In this document: positions 1-8,629 of the stretch, piece after piece | Layout: each line of letters starts with the position of its first letter | Numbering within the stretch: the stretch's first letter is position 1 | DNA from: Alphaproteobacteria bacterium | GTDB taxonomy: Bacteria > Pseudomonadota > Alphaproteobacteria > JAEULC01 | NCBI GenBank assembly: GCA_023150455.1 | Contig: JAKLKW010000069.1 | Span: 1 to 36,370 of the forward strand | DNA length: 36,370 nucleotides | Reading direction: 5' to 3' | The notes under the pieces: generated by a model | Told to the model about the DNA's origin: nothing | Databases searched by the model: none | The model's input: only the letters and a program-made list of their open reading frames with translations | Made by a program: the position numbers and the translations under genes

Positions 1-353
1 CGCCCGCTTCCGAGGCGCCGGCCGCGCCGGTGCCGGGCGGCAAGATGGCCGCCCGCGTGGCCTTCCTGTCCGGCTCGTCGGATCTGCCGGAATCGGCCAA
101 GGGATCGCTCAAGGCGATCGCAGACCAGATGAACCGCGACGCCGACATGCGCATCCAGCTGCTGGCGTTTGCCGGTGCGAAAGAGGACACGGCCAGCCAG
201 GCGCGCCGCCTGTCGCTGTTCCGTGCGCTGGCCGTGCGTTCCTTCCTGATCGAGCACGGCATCCGCAGCACCCGGATGGACGTTCGCGCCCTGGGCAACA
301 AAGTCGACGACGAACCGTCCGACCGAGTCGACGTGGTCATCGCGGACCGGTAA
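1..353 (+). CDS. OmpA-like domain protein, C-terminal part (5' end outside window)
   Basis: The reading frame is open to the left edge (frame starting at base 3), so this is the C-terminal part of a longer protein; a GTG at 30 is probably internal, following an Ala/Pro-rich stretch. The visible part resembles an OmpA C-terminal-like domain: a strand (VAFLSGSSDLP), a helix, a strand (IQLLAFAGA), then the family-typical run ARRLSLFRALAVRSFLIEHG, RMDVRALGN and a closing DRVDVVI. Such domains bind or pack against peptidoglycan in the periplasm. It ends with TAA 83 bases before the MotA-like gene on the same strand, and the next two genes encode a channel and another OmpA-domain protein, so the three probably form one envelope cluster. 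The domain call is by pattern recognition; the full architecture cannot be seen. Confidence 0.75.
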   Translation, partial: PASEAPAAPVPGGKMAARVAFLSGSSDLPESAKGSLKAIADQMNRDADMRIQLLAFAGAKEDTASQARRLSLFRALAVRSFLIEHGIRSTRMDVRALGNKVDDEPSDRVDVVIADR

Positions 354-435
354 AAACTAGCCCCAAGACCCCGACGACCGACAGCCGGCCCGGCGCCTTG
401 CCGATGCGCCGGGCTCCCTGGGAGCCGCGTTTGAG

Positions 436-1593
436 ATGACCCGCCCGCAGCGCTACCTGATGCGCATGGCGCTGTTCCTGGCAGCCGTGGCGGCCTGTAC
501 CGGCGTCCTGGTCGGTCCCCTGGCCGCCTCCTTCGCGCACAATCCCTGGCTCAACGGCATGATCCTCGGCGTGCTGCTGGTCGGCATCCTCTACAATTTC
601 CGCATCGTGATGACGCTGTTCCCGGAGGTCCGCTGGATCGAGTCGTTCAAGCGGGACCGCGCCGGCTCGACCACGGCCGAGCCGCCCGACGCCTCGCGCC
701 TGCGCCTGCTGGCGCCGATGGCCACGATGCTGGGCGAGAAGAAGGGCAGGCTGGTGCTGTCCGGCCCGTCCATGCGCACGATCCTCGACGGCGTCGGCAC
801 GCGGCTCGAGGAAAGCCGCGACATCTCGCGCTACATGATCGGCCTGCTGGTGTTCCTGGGGCTGCTCGGCACGTTCTGGGGACTCTTGCACACGGTGGGC
901 TCGGTCGGCCGGGTGATCGGCAGCCTCACCGCGTCGGGCGATTCCGACTTCGCGTCGATGTTCGCCGAGCTGAAGTCGGGCCTCGAGGCGCCGCTCGGCG
1001 GCATGGGCACGGCGTTCAGCTCGTCGCTGTTCGGTCTCGCCGGCTCGCTGGTCCTGGGCTTCCTCGAGCTGCAGGCGGGCCAGGCGCAGAACCGCTTCTA
1101 CAACGACGTCGAGGAATGGCTCTCGGGCCTGACGCGGCTTTCGGGCGGCGGACCGGGCGGCGAGGACCAGTCGATCCCCGCCTATATCCAGGCGCTGCTC
1201 GAGCAGACCGCCGACAGCCTCGACAACCTGCAGCGCATCATGGCGGCGGCCGAGGACCACCGCGGCCAGGTCAACGCGCAGATGCTGAACCTGAACGAGC
1301 GGCTGGCCGCCTTCACGGAGCAGATGCGCACCGAGCGGCAGCTGATGCTGCGCCTCGCGGAAAACCAGCTCGAGCTGAAACCCGTGATGGCGCGCCTCGT
1401 TGATGCCGTGGGCGAGGGCAAGCTGGGCCTGGACGACACGAGCCGCGCGCATCTGCGCAACCTCGAGATCTACGCGGCGCGGCTCCTGGAAGAGCTCGCC
1501 GCCGGGCGCGCCCAGTCCATGCACGAGATCCGCAACGAGATCCGCCTGCTGGCGCGTACCATCGCCGCGGTGGCGGAAGAAGAGCAGCGCTAG
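436..1593 (+). CDS. MotA/TolQ/ExbB-family proton channel protein
   Basis: A 385-residue inner-membrane protein. Two hydrophobic segments lie near the N-terminus (about 10-30 and 38-58), and two more at about 133-153 and 190-212. The segment GLLGTFWGLLHTV is the hallmark of the MotA/TolQ/ExbB channel family. The last 130 residues or so form a hydrophilic, helix-prone cytoplasmic tail (LNERLAAFTEQMRTERQ and following). The family forms a pentameric proton channel around a dimer of a MotB/TolR/ExbD-type protein. The partner is almost certainly the next gene, which starts 3 bases after this stop and carries the matching single membrane segment and OmpA domain. It is not the flagellar stator by context, since no flagellar gene is nearby, and it is distinct from the TolQ encoded at 30778. 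The physiological role of this pair is unknown to me. The start ATG follows GAG with weak Shine-Dalgarno support. Confidence 0.85.
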   Translation: MTRPQRYLMRMALFLAAVAACTGVLVGPLAASFAHNPWLNGMILGVLLVGILYNFRIVMTLFPEVRWIESFKRDRAGSTTAEPPDASRLRLLAPMATMLGEKKGRLVLSGPSMRTILDGVGTRLEESRDISRYMIGLLVFLGLLGTFWGLLHTVGSVGRVIGSLTASGDSDFASMFAELKSGLEAPLGGMGTAFSSSLFGLAGSLVLGFLELQAGQAQNRFYNDVEEWLSGLTRLSGGGPGGEDQSIPAYIQALLEQTADSLDNLQRIMAAAEDHRGQVNAQMLNLNERLAAFTEQMRTERQLMLRLAENQLELKPVMARLVDAVGEGKLGLDDTSRAHLRNLEIYAARLLEELAAGRAQSMHEIRNEIRLLARTIAAVAEEEQR

Positions 1594-1596
1594 TCC

Positions 1597-3150
1597 ATGC
1601 CGGGATTCGCCATGCGGCGCGGCCGCGCCGCGATCAATGTCTGGCCGGGCTGGGTCGACGCGCTGGCGACCCTGGTCATGGTCGTCATGTTCCTGCTCAT
1701 GGTCTTCATGGTGGCGCAGTTCTACACGCGCGAGGCCCTATCGGGCCGCGAGAGCCAGCTCAAGCGCCTCAGCGGCCAGATCGGCGAGATCGCGGACCTG
1801 CTCAGCATGGAGCGGCAGACCAACGCCGACCTGCGCGCGAGCTTCGCCCAGCTCTCGACCGAGCTGCAGGCCTCGATCGTCGAGCGCGACGACCTGTCGA
1901 ACCGGCTCGGGCAGATGACGCAGCGGCTCGAGCAGGTCGAGGCGGAGGCCTCGCGCAACCTGCAGAAGCTCAACGACGCCAACAAGACGCTCGCGTCCAA
2001 CCGCGAGACCATCGAGTCGCAGGTGCGCCAGGTCCTGGCGCTGCAGGCGGCGCGCGACGAACTGGCCAAGCGGCTGGCGGACGAATCGGCCAGGCTCAAG
2101 ACCAGCGACACCGAGCGGCAGCGCCTGTCGACGACGCTCGCCGAAACCAACAGGTCGGTCGAATCGGCGCGCGAGCGCAACGAGGACCTGGCGCGCCAGA
2201 TCATGGCGCTGCAGACCGCGCGCGACGACCTGGCCAAGCGCCTCGCCGAGGAATCGACCAGGCTCAAGGCGACGCAGGGCGAGAATACGCGCCTGACGGC
2301 GAGCCTCACCGAGACCGCCAAGTCGGCCGAGGCGGCGCGCGAGCGCATCGACCAGCTCGTCAAGCAGATCGCCGGGCTCGAGGAGCTGAAAAGCCGGCTC
2401 GAGGCCGAGGTCAAGGGCAAGGACGAGGCCGCCAGGACCGCCGCCGACGCCATGGCGCTCCTGGAGAAGCGCCTGCGCGAGACGCAGCAGACGGCCGAGC
2501 AGGAGAAGGCCGGCGGCGACAAGGCGCGCGACGAGCTGGCGCTGCTCAACCGCCAGATCGCGGCGCTGCGCGAGCAGCTGCAGCGTCTCGGCGCGGCGCT
2601 CGAGCTGGCCGAGGCGAAGGGCAAGGAGCAGGAGGTGCAGATCGCCGACCTGGGCCGGCGCCTCAACGTCGCGCTCGCGAGCAAGGTGCAGGAGCTGGCG
2701 CGCTACCGCTCGGAGTTCTTCGGCCGGCTGCGCGAGACGCTGGGCGAGCGCGCCGACATCCGCGTCGTCGGCGACCGCTTCGTGCTGCAGTCCGAGGTGC
2801 TGTTCGAATCCGGCTCGGCCGTCCTGGGCGAGGAGGGAAGGCAGCAGATCGCCCGCCTCGCCGGCACGCTGAAGCAGATCGCGGCGGAGATCCCGCCGGA
2901 GATCAACTGGATCCTGCGCGTCGACGGCCACACCGACAACAAGCCGATCAACACGCCGCAATTCCCGTCGAACTGGGAGCTGTCGGTCGCGCGCGCTCTC
3001 TCGGTCGTGCGCATGCTGGCCGCCGAGGGCATCCCGGCCGAGCGCCTGGCCGCGACCGGCTTCGGCGAGTTCCAGCCGCTCGACCAGCGCGACGACGAGA
3101 TCGGCCGCCGCCGCAACCGCCGCATCGAGATCAAGTTCGACCAGCGGTGA
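1597..3150 (+). CDS. MotB-like protein: one TM segment, very long coiled coil, OmpA peptidoglycan-binding domain
   Basis: 517 residues in three parts. A single membrane segment (about 20-42) begins with an acidic residue, D21 in WVDALATLVMVVMF, placed like the proton-carrying Asp of MotB/ExbD. Residues about 45-370 are almost uninterrupted Leu/Glu/Arg/Ala coiled coil. Residues about 385-515 are an OmpA-type domain with VDGHTDNKPI, NWELSVARALSVVRML and ATGFGEFQP, plus the C-terminal GRRRNRRIEI. Inside the coil, residues 143-198 and 199-254 are a near-identical tandem repeat of 56 residues, exactly eight heptads (LAKRLADESARLK versus LAKRLAEESTRLK). It is the presumed rotor or force-arm partner of the MotA-like protein 3 bases upstream, with the OmpA domain anchoring it to peptidoglycan. 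ATG at 1597 follows GGAAGAAGAG. The coil is far longer than in flagellar MotB. Confidence 0.85.
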   Translation: MPGFAMRRGRAAINVWPGWVDALATLVMVVMFLLMVFMVAQFYTREALSGRESQLKRLSGQIGEIADLLSMERQTNADLRASFAQLSTELQASIVERDDLSNRLGQMTQRLEQVEAEASRNLQKLNDANKTLASNRETIESQVRQVLALQAARDELAKRLADESARLKTSDTERQRLSTTLAETNRSVESARERNEDLARQIMALQTARDDLAKRLAEESTRLKATQGENTRLTASLTETAKSAEAARERIDQLVKQIAGLEELKSRLEAEVKGKDEAARTAADAMALLEKRLRETQQTAEQEKAGGDKARDELALLNRQIAALREQLQRLGAALELAEAKGKEQEVQIADLGRRLNVALASKVQELARYRSEFFGRLRETLGERADIRVVGDRFVLQSEVLFESGSAVLGEEGRQQIARLAGTLKQIAAEIPPEINWILRVDGHTDNKPINTPQFPSNWELSVARALSVVRMLAAEGIPAERLAATGFGEFQPLDQRDDEIGRRRNRRIEIKFDQR

Positions 3151-3151
3151 C

Positions 3152-3610
3152 GTGCCCGCCTTCCGTCCCGCCACCGAAGCCGACCTGCCCGCGATCGTGC
3201 GATTGCTCGCGGACGACGAGCTCGGCGCCGCGCGCGAGCGGTACGCGGAGCCGTTGCCCGACGAATACCGCCGCGCCTTCGCCGCGATCGCGCGGCAGGA
3301 AGGCAACCAGGTGATCGTCGCGGTCGAGGACGGCGTGGTCGTCGGCTGCCTGCAGCTCACGCTCATTCCCGGCCTGTCACGGCTCGGCGTGACGCGGGCG
3401 CAGATCGAATCGGTGCGTGTCGCCGACAGCCATCGCGGCAAGGGCCTGGGCGAGAGCCTCGTTCGCCATGCGATCGACCGCGCGCGCGAGTGCGGATGCG
3501 GGCTGGTGCAGCTCGCCACCGACAAGTCGCGGCTGGATGCGCGCCGGTTCTACGAGCGCCTCGGCTTCACGGCCTCGCACGAAGGGATGAAGCTCGTTCT
3601 CTCGCGCTAA
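3152..3610 (+). CDS. GNAT family N-acetyltransferase
   Basis: 152 residues with the GNAT fold order: an N-terminal strand and helix ([19 protein letters not shown]), a central strand [14 protein letters not shown], then motif [17 protein letters not shown], in which RGKGLG (residues 95-100) is the acetyl-CoA pyrophosphate-binding loop. The end, [19 protein letters not shown], is the typical motif B region. The substrate cannot be told from sequence; the group resembles phosphinothricin- or aminoglycoside-type acetyltransferases only in general fold. The start is GTG at 3152, one base after the stop of the MotB-like gene, so it is probably translated from the same message. Its TAA overlaps the TAG of the convergent ABC exporter: the four bases CTAA at 3607-3610 encode both stops. 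Confidence 0.88.
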   Translation: MPAFRPATEADLPAIVRLLADDELGAARERYAEPLPDEYRRAFAAIARQEGNQVIVAVEDGVVVGCLQLTLIPGLSRLGVTRAQIESVRVADSHRGKGLGESLVRHAIDRARECGCGLVQLATDKSRLDARRFYERLGFTASHEGMKLVLSR

Positions 3611-5463
3611 CCGGCGACGCTCGCCGGCGCGTCGCCGAACTGCAGCTTGGCGAGGCGCGCATAGAGCCCGCCTTCGCTGATGAGCTCGCCGTGGTTGCCG
3701 GTCGCGACGACGCGGCCGTGGTCGAGCACGACGATGCGCCCGGCCTTGAGCACGGTCGCGAGGCGGTGGGCGATGATGATGGTCGTGCGCCCGCGCATCA
3801 GCCGCTCGAGCGCCGCCTGCACCAGCCGCTCGCTCTCGGCGTCGAGCGAGGACGTGGCCTCGTCGAGCAGCAGCAGCGGCGCGTCGCGCAGGATGGCGCG
3901 GGCGATCGCCACGCGCTGGCGCTGGCCGCCCGACAGCCTGACGCCCTTCTCGCCGAGCGGCGTCTTGAAGCCCTGCGGCAGCTTCTCGGCGAACTCCAGC
4001 ACCTGCGCCGCCTCGGCCGCGGCCTGCACCTCGTCGTCGGTGGCGTTGGGCCGGCCGTAGCGGATGTTCTCCATGACGTCGGTCGAGAAGACGACCGGCT
4101 CCTGCGGCACCAGCGCGATGCGCGCGCGGAGCTCGGCCGGGTCGGCCTGGCGCAGCTCCACGCCGTCGAGTCGGATCGCGCCGGCCTGGGGATCGTAGAA
4201 GCGCAGCGCCAGCTGGAACACGGTGGTCTTGCCGGCGCCCGACGGGCCGACCAGGGCCACCGTCTCCCCCGGCGCCACCGACAGGGTGAACCCGTCGAGC
4301 GCGGCGCGGCCGGGGCGCGACGGATAGCGGAACGTGACGTCGTCGAAGGCGAGCGCGCCGCGGCCCGGGCTCGGCAGCGGCAGCGGCCGCGCCGGCGCCT
4401 TGACGTCGGGAACGGTGTCCAGCAGGTCGAACAGGCGCTCGGCCGCGCCGGCCGCGCGCTGCAGGTCGCCGAACACCTCGCTGATCGCGCCGACCGAGCC
4501 GGCGACGATGACGGCGTAGAACACGAAGGCCGCGAGCTCGCCGCCGCTGATGCGCCCGCTCAGGACGTCGTGCCCGCCGATCCAGAGCACGACCGCGACG
4601 GAGCCGAAGACCAGCAGGATCACCATCGCCGTGAGCCAGGCGCGCGCGCGCACGCGCGCGAGCGCGGTCTCGAATGCGCTCTCGACCCGCCCGGCGAAGC
4701 GGTTGCGGTCGACGTTCTCGTGCGTGAAGGCCTGCACGGTGCGCACCGCCGACAGCGACTCCTCGACATAGGCGCCGACGTCGGCGACGCGGTCCTGGCT
4801 CGCCCGGCTCAAGCGCCTGACGCGCCGGCCGTACAGCAGGATCGGCGCGATCACCAGCGGCACGACCAGCAGCACGAAACCTGTCAGCTTGGGCGAGGTG
4901 ATGGCCAGCATCGCCAGCCCGCCGCCGAGCATCAGAAGGTTGCGCAGCGCGATCGGCGCCGACGTGCCGACCACGACCTGCAGCAGCGTGGTGTCGGCGG
5001 TCAGCCGCGACAGCACCTCGCCGACATTGGTGGCCTCGTAGAAGCCCGGGCTCAGGCGCAGCGCATGGTCGAACACCGCGCGGCGCAGGTCGGCGACGAC
5101 CCGCTCGCCCAGCCATGACACGAGGTAGAAGCGCGCGAAGCTGGCGGCGGCCATCACCGCGACCACGGCGAACAGCACCAGCACGGCCCGGTCGAGCAGC
5201 GCCGCGTTGCCGCCGCCGAAGCCCTGGTCGATCAGCCGCCTGAGGCCCGCGCCCATCGCCAGCACGGTGCCGGCGGCGACCGACAGCGACAGCACCGCGC
5301 CGGCGATGATGGCGCGATGCGGCCGCACGAAGGTCCAGATCCGCCTGAGCGGCCTCAAGTCGCGTCGCCGTCCCGCCGGTCCCTTCGCGGCCTGCGCGCC
5401 GGAGTCGACGTATGACTTCTCGCGCATCATGGCGTTCGACCGGTCGCCGTCATCTGCCGCCAT
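3607..5463 (-). CDS. ABC exporter, fused membrane and ATPase domains (MsbA type)
   Basis: A half-transporter of about 618 residues that would work as a homodimer exporting a lipid or hydrophobic substrate. The N-terminal half has six membrane segments, starting with [20 protein letters not shown]. The C-terminal half is a complete ATPase: Walker [11 protein letters not shown]-loop [10 protein letters not shown], signature [14 protein letters not shown], Walker [13 protein letters not shown] and H-loop IIAHRLAT. Subfamily members are often named MsbA or multidrug ABC transporter permease/ATP-binding protein; the substrate is not determinable here. The start is uncertain. ATG at 5463 overlaps the end of cyaY by 14 bases; ATG at 5430 or 5427 would lie just after the cyaY stop. 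Neither has a strong Shine-Dalgarno. The arrangement implies cotranscription with cyaY. Confidence 0.92.
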   Translation of the reverse strand: MAADDGDRSNAMMREKSYVDSGAQAAKGPAGRRRDLRPLRRIWTFVRPHRAIIAGAVLSLSVAAGTVLAMGAGLRRLIDQGFGGGNAALLDRAVLVLFAVVAVMAAASFARFYLVSWLGERVVADLRRAVFDHALRLSPGFYEATNVGEVLSRLTADTTLLQVVVGTSAPIALRNLLMLGGGLAMLAITSPKLTGFVLLVVPLVIAPILLYGRRVRRLSRASQDRVADVGAYVEESLSAVRTVQAFTHENVDRNRFAGRVESAFETALARVRARAWLTAMVILLVFGSVAVVLWIGGHDVLSGRISGGELAAFVFYAVIVAGSVGAISEVFGDLQRAAGAAERLFDLLDTVPDVKAPARPLPLPSPGRGALAFDDVTFRYPSRPGRAALDGFTLSVAPGETVALVGPSGAGKTTVFQLALRFYDPQAGAIRLDGVELRQADPAELRARIALVPQEPVVFSTDVMENIRYGRPNATDDEVQAAAEAAQVLEFAEKLPQGFKTPLGEKGVRLSGGQRQRVAIARAILRDAPLLLLDEATSSLDAESERLVQAALERLMRGRTTIIIAHRLATVLKAGRIVVLDHGRVVATGNHGELISEGGLYARLAKLQFGDAPASVAG

Positions 5464-5791
5464 CGCCCGTAGCGCGATCCGCAAGATCGATGCCGAGGTC
5501 GCGCCCCAGGACCTCCTCCAGCGTGTCGGCGCCGCGTGTCGACCGCCAGGCGCCGGCGGTTTCGTCGAAGGCGAAGTGCCAGGCGCCGGACACCGGCGAG
5601 GCGAGCCAAAGCTGCCGCATCGGCGCGTGCTTGTTCAGCACGTACTTGCCCCCGCCCTCCATCTCGACGGTCAGGATGCCGCCCTCGAGGTCGACCTCGG
5701 CGCGGTCGCCGCAACCCGCCTCGATCCCGGCCATCAGACGGTCGATCGTATCGTCGGCAAGCGTGGCGAACCGCCCTTCGTCCAGGGCCAT
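5450..5791 (-). CDS. cyaY: iron donor protein CyaY (frataxin)
   Basis: 113 residues from ATG 5791. This start is chosen because AAGGAAAGG lies at the right distance upstream, while the longer frame to 5869 adds a non-conserved stretch. Frataxin features: an N-terminal acidic helix ([18 protein letters not shown]), strands [12 protein letters not shown] and [26 protein letters not shown], and a C-terminal helix ([15 protein letters not shown]). CyaY binds iron through the acidic helix and modulates iron-sulfur cluster assembly on the IscS/IscU machinery in the cytoplasm. The run [17 protein letters not shown] is essentially diagnostic. It is the first gene of a two-gene unit with the ABC exporter and points away from rpmE. 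Confidence 0.95.
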   Translation of the reverse strand: MALDEGRFATLADDTIDRLMAGIEAGCGDRAEVDLEGGILTVEMEGGGKYVLNKHAPMRQLWLASPVSGAWHFAFDETAGAWRSTRGADTLEEVLGRDLGIDLADRATGDGGR

Positions 5792-5900
5792 CGGGGTCGG
5801 CCTTTCCTTGAAAGCGGCGTTCTCGGGGGAACGGCTGAGCCTATAGCAGGCGCCGCCGGCCGGCGACAAGTTAACGGGCTTCGCCCAAGCGGCCTTTGGC

Positions 5901-5929
5901 TTGCCTCGGCTGCCGATTGCGGCTATAAG
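5901..5929 (+). promoter_or_regulatory. putative sigma70-type promoter of rpmE
   Basis: TTGCCT (5901-5906) and TATAAG (5924-5929) are separated by 17 bases, ending 29 bases before the rpmE ATG. Both hexamers are close to housekeeping consensus. This is a sequence match only. Confidence 0.5.
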
Positions 5930-5958
5930 CCGCCGCCTCGATAGCGGGAGCCTGCTCC

Positions 5959-6183
5959 ATGAAGGAAAAAATCCACCCCGAGTACCATGAGATCAACGTG
6001 GTGATGACCGACGGCACCACGTTCAAGACGCGCTCGACCTGGGGCAAGCCCGGCGACACCATGCGCCTGGAGATCGACTCGAAGTCGCATCCCGCCTGGA
6101 CCGGCGTGTTCCGCCTTGTCGACAGCGGCGGCCAGCTCGCCAAGTTCAACAAGCGGTTCAAGAACCTGGGCATCAAGCAGTAG
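5959..6183 (+). CDS. rpmE: 50S ribosomal protein L31
   Basis: 74 residues, full length. [20 protein letters not shown] and the Ser/Lys-rich SKSHPAWTG motif followed by FNKRFKNLG are diagnostic of L31 in Alphaproteobacteria. It lacks the CxxC zinc-binding cysteines of the zinc-containing L31 form, so this is the zinc-independent type. The protein sits in the large ribosomal subunit and bridges to the small subunit. It is monocistronic, with its own promoter upstream and a 19-bp stem terminator downstream at 6232-6273. The TAG stop forms the first base of a member of the window's hairpin-repeat family. Confidence 0.97.
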   Translation: MKEKIHPEYHEINVVMTDGTTFKTRSTWGKPGDTMRLEIDSKSHPAWTGVFRLVDSGGQLAKFNKRFKNLGIKQ

Positions 6184-6231
6184 GCGGCCCTTTCGGGCGC
6201 CATCCGGATCGGCGGCCGGATCATCGGCCGC
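6181..6231. repeat. twin-hairpin repeat, copy C (after rpmE)
   Basis: The first hairpin at 6183-6201 (GGCGGCCC, loop TTTC, GGGCGCC, one bulged G) starts on the G of the rpmE stop codon. The second hairpin at 6211-6231 has stem GGCGGCCG/CGGCCGC and loop GATCAT. The latter matches the second half of the other copies at 12514, 18797, 19870 and 24799. The first half is diverged and lacks GATC. It lies between the convergent genes rpmE and rcdA. Confidence 0.75.
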
Positions 6232-6273
6232 AAACGCGAATGGCCGGGTCGAGGGACCCGGCCATTCGCGTTT
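6232..6273. terminator. intrinsic, bidirectional terminator-like hairpin
   Basis: A perfect 19-bp stem (6232-6250 with 6255-6273) with a 4-base loop, GAGG. The arms begin AAA and end TTT. The position between the stops of convergent rpmE and rcdA suggests it stops transcription from both sides. The T run is only three long. Confidence 0.8.
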
Positions 6274-6292
6274 GACGCTGCGGATAGACAGG

Positions 6293-6793
6293 TCAGGCGA
6301 GCAGGAACTGACTCGTGCCGCGGCCGCCGCGCTGCTCCGGCGGCGCATGCTGCTCGTTCGCCGCCAGGCAGATATGGAACGAGCCGAACTGCATCTCCTC
6401 GCCCGCTATCAGCCGGTCGAGGCGCTGCACGCGCTGATAGAGGCCGAGGCTCCGCGCCAGCAGCCGCGCCAGGCGCGGCGGCATGGTCTGCTCGTCCAGG
6501 TCGCCGCTGCCGAGGCAGATCTCCTGGCCGCCGAGACGGCGGCGCGGCTCGACCGCCTGGTCGCGCGAGATCTCGCCGGCATGCACCGCCTTCTGCGTCA
6601 GGCTCCACGCCATCACCTCGGTCAGGCGCGTGGTCAGGCGCAGGCCTTCGCCGATCATCTTGAGGTTGTCGAGCGGCGCCAAGCCGGCGCGGTCGGCCTG
6701 CTCGCTGAATTGCATGTAGTCGCGCGCCTCGACCAGCAGGGCCTTCGCTTCCTCGTAGGTGCGGTCGATGAACGGTGTCACGTTGCCCAGCAT
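6293..6793 (-). CDS. rcdA: RcdA-family protein (DUF1465), CtrA-degradation adaptor
   Basis: 166 residues, the usual length for DUF1465. Recognisable stretches are FIDRTYEEAKALLVEARDYM, RLTTRLTEVMAWSLTQKAVH, the conserved LARSLGLYQRVQRLDRL and a disordered C-terminal tail (ANEQHAPPEQRGG). In Caulobacter the family member RcdA is a helical adaptor that works with CpdR and PopA to deliver CtrA to the ClpXP protease at the cell pole. That role is known for the family and inferred here. ATG 6793 follows GGAAGG. A perfect CtrA box lies about 100 bases upstream (6894-6908), suggesting CtrA controls the gene for its own degradation factor, a feedback also reported in Caulobacter as far as I recall. 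Confidence 0.87.
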   Translation of the reverse strand: MLGNVTPFIDRTYEEAKALLVEARDYMQFSEQADRAGLAPLDNLKMIGEGLRLTTRLTEVMAWSLTQKAVHAGEISRDQAVEPRRRLGGQEICLGSGDLDEQTMPPRLARLLARSLGLYQRVQRLDRLIAGEEMQFGSFHICLAANEQHAPPEQRGGRGTSQFLLA

Positions 6794-6842
6794 CTCTGCC
6801 CCATCCTTCCGGCCTCGCCAGAGCCCCCAGGCGAACCGGGTT

Positions 6843-6863
6843 GAATGATCTACCCAATCATTC
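6843..6863. repeat. short dyad upstream of rcdA
   Basis: GAATGAT (6843-6849) and ATCATTC (6857-6863) are 7-bp inverted arms around a 7-base centre, between the CtrA box and the rcdA start. It could be an operator or a leader hairpin; its role is unknown. Confidence 0.4.
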
Positions 6864-6893
6864 GCCGTTTTGGACGGCCCAGCAAGTTAAATT

Positions 6894-6908
6894 TTAAATT
6901 TTAGTTAA
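6894..6908. promoter_or_regulatory. CtrA box upstream of rcdA
   Basis: TTAA-ATTTTAG-TTAA is a perfect match to the CtrA consensus TTAA-N7-TTAA, sitting in an A/T-rich island inside otherwise GC-rich DNA, 101 bases before the rcdA ATG. The motif is symmetric, so strand is not defined; the only gene it can serve is rcdA. An extra TTAA lies at 6887-6890. Confidence 0.72.
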
Positions 6909-6997
6909 TTTGCACAGGCCCGCTGGGCTCCCGGCGGGCCAACTCTACCAGTCTCCCGCGGTTCCGTCAGAAGGGGAATCTCGCAACGTGGCGCCTG

Positions 6998-7336
6998 CTA
7001 TGGCGCTTCTCCTCCCTTGGCGCCCCAGAACACCACCCAAAGCTCCAGGTCGGCGCTGAACTCCTCGAACCGATGCGTCTTGCCCGCGGCGGCGAACAGG
7101 ACATCGCCCGGGCCGAATTCCGTGCGCCGCTCGCCGCAGCGAAAATAGCCCCGCCCCTTGTGGACAAGATAGATCTCGTCCTGGTCATGCGGGGTCTGCG
7201 GGTCCGTGCCGCGCGGCGCATACCAGCGCAGCGTCATCGTGCCGTGCTGCATCAGCAGCGCCGAACGCCGACCCGGCGGCAGCGGCGCCTTGCGCGCGTC
7301 CTCGACCGTGGCGCGCAGCGGCTTCTCCTGTGGCAT
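6998..7336 (-). CDS. cupin-domain protein
   Basis: 112 residues forming a single small beta-barrel. Metal-ligand candidates are visible: H50 and E54 in TPHDQDEIYLVHKGRG (cupin motif 1) and H88 in GDVLFAAAGKTHRFEE (motif 2). Cupins of this size are often enzymes or sensors acting on small molecules, and the substrate is not deducible. ATG 7336 is preceded by GAGGAG. It is the last gene of a minus-strand run that begins with metY at 9925, 38 bases downstream of the thioesterase stop, so probably the same operon. Confidence 0.85.
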   Translation of the reverse strand: MPQEKPLRATVEDARKAPLPPGRRSALLMQHGTMTLRWYAPRGTDPQTPHDQDEIYLVHKGRGYFRCGERRTEFGPGDVLFAAAGKTHRFEEFSADLELWVVFWGAKGGEAP

Positions 7337-7374
7337 GGCGTCGTCTCCTCACCCCTGTTGTTCCGGCGGGTCGG

Positions 7375-7826
<452 letters not shown>

Positions 7827-7827
<1 letters not shown>

Positions 7828-8624
7828 CAGCCGGTCCGCAGGAAATGCCGCAGGCTGTCGAGCGTCTCGTCCGGCTGCTCGACCATCATCATGTGGCCGC
7901 AGTCCTGGATCTCGGCGATGGTGACGTCCTTCATCATCTTGCCGAGCGCGCGCCCGGCCTTCGCCGGCGTCATGCGGTCCTCGCGGCCGAGGATCAGCAG
8001 GACGGGACAGGCGGCCCGGGCGGCGGCCGCGGCGCCGCCCTGGTACGCGTCGCAGGCGCGGAAGTCGTTGGCCAGCACGCCGGCGCCGGCGCGGTCGATC
8101 AGGCGCTGCGCCGTCGCCACCAGCCACAGTCCTGCGGCGCGGTTGCCGCCGACGCGCCCGTGCGCGCCGAAGGCCCAGTCGACGATCAGGTCGCGCGCCA
8201 GGGCCGGGTTGTGCTCGGCGGCGGCGATCAGGTCCGGATGCACCGCCATGCGCTCGGCCGCGCCGCACAGCACCAGCTTGCCCACGCGGTTCGGCGCGCG
8301 CGCCGCTGTCTCCAGGCAGGCGATCGCGCCCATGGAATGGCCGACCAGCGCCGCCGACGCGACGCCGACCGCGTCCATGACCGCGATGATCCAGTCGGCG
8401 ATCGCCGCGACGCTCGACAGCGCCGGGCCGTCCGAGCGGCCATGGCCGGGCAGATCGACCGCCAGCACGGCAAAGCCGTGGTGCGCGACATAGCGCGCCT
8501 GCAGCGCCCAGACCGTGTGGTCCATGCCGGCGCCGTGCACGAACACGGCCGCCGGGCGCGTCGGATCGAAGGCCACGCCGCCGGTATGCGCGTAGACGCC
8601 CGCGCCGTTCACCGTCAGGTTCAT
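7827..8624 (-). CDS. alpha/beta-fold hydrolase
   Basis: 265 residues. The classic order of motifs is visible: the oxyanion region VFVHGAGMDHTVW, DLPGHGRSDG, the nucleophile elbow GHSMG (S97), an acid in LILGREDRMTP and the catalytic His in DCGHMMMVEQP. Cytoplasmic by sequence, with no signal peptide. The gene begins 5 bases after the metY stop and overlaps the thioesterase start by four bases, so it is the middle of a tight operon. The substrate is unknown; metY neighbours of this kind do not fix a pathway. Confidence 0.92.
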
Positions 8625-8629
8625 GCGGG

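Noticed and set aside
388..414. Terminator before the MotA-like gene
   Set aside because: A 9-bp hairpin exists (GCCCGGCGC with GCGCCGGGC) but there is no T run and the same-strand gene starts 21 bases later; chance pairing in GC-rich DNA is likely.
436..3150. Zorya anti-phage system (ZorA/ZorB are MotA/MotB-like)
   Set aside because: The long coil is in the MotB-like partner, not the MotA-like one as in ZorA, and no ZorC, ZorD or ZorE helicase/nuclease gene follows; the next gene is a GNAT enzyme.
1738..3525. Long minus-strand open frame opposite the MotB-like gene
   Set aside because: Low-complexity Leu/Arg/Ala product mirroring the coiled-coil gene; the plus strand encodes an obvious OmpA-domain protein.
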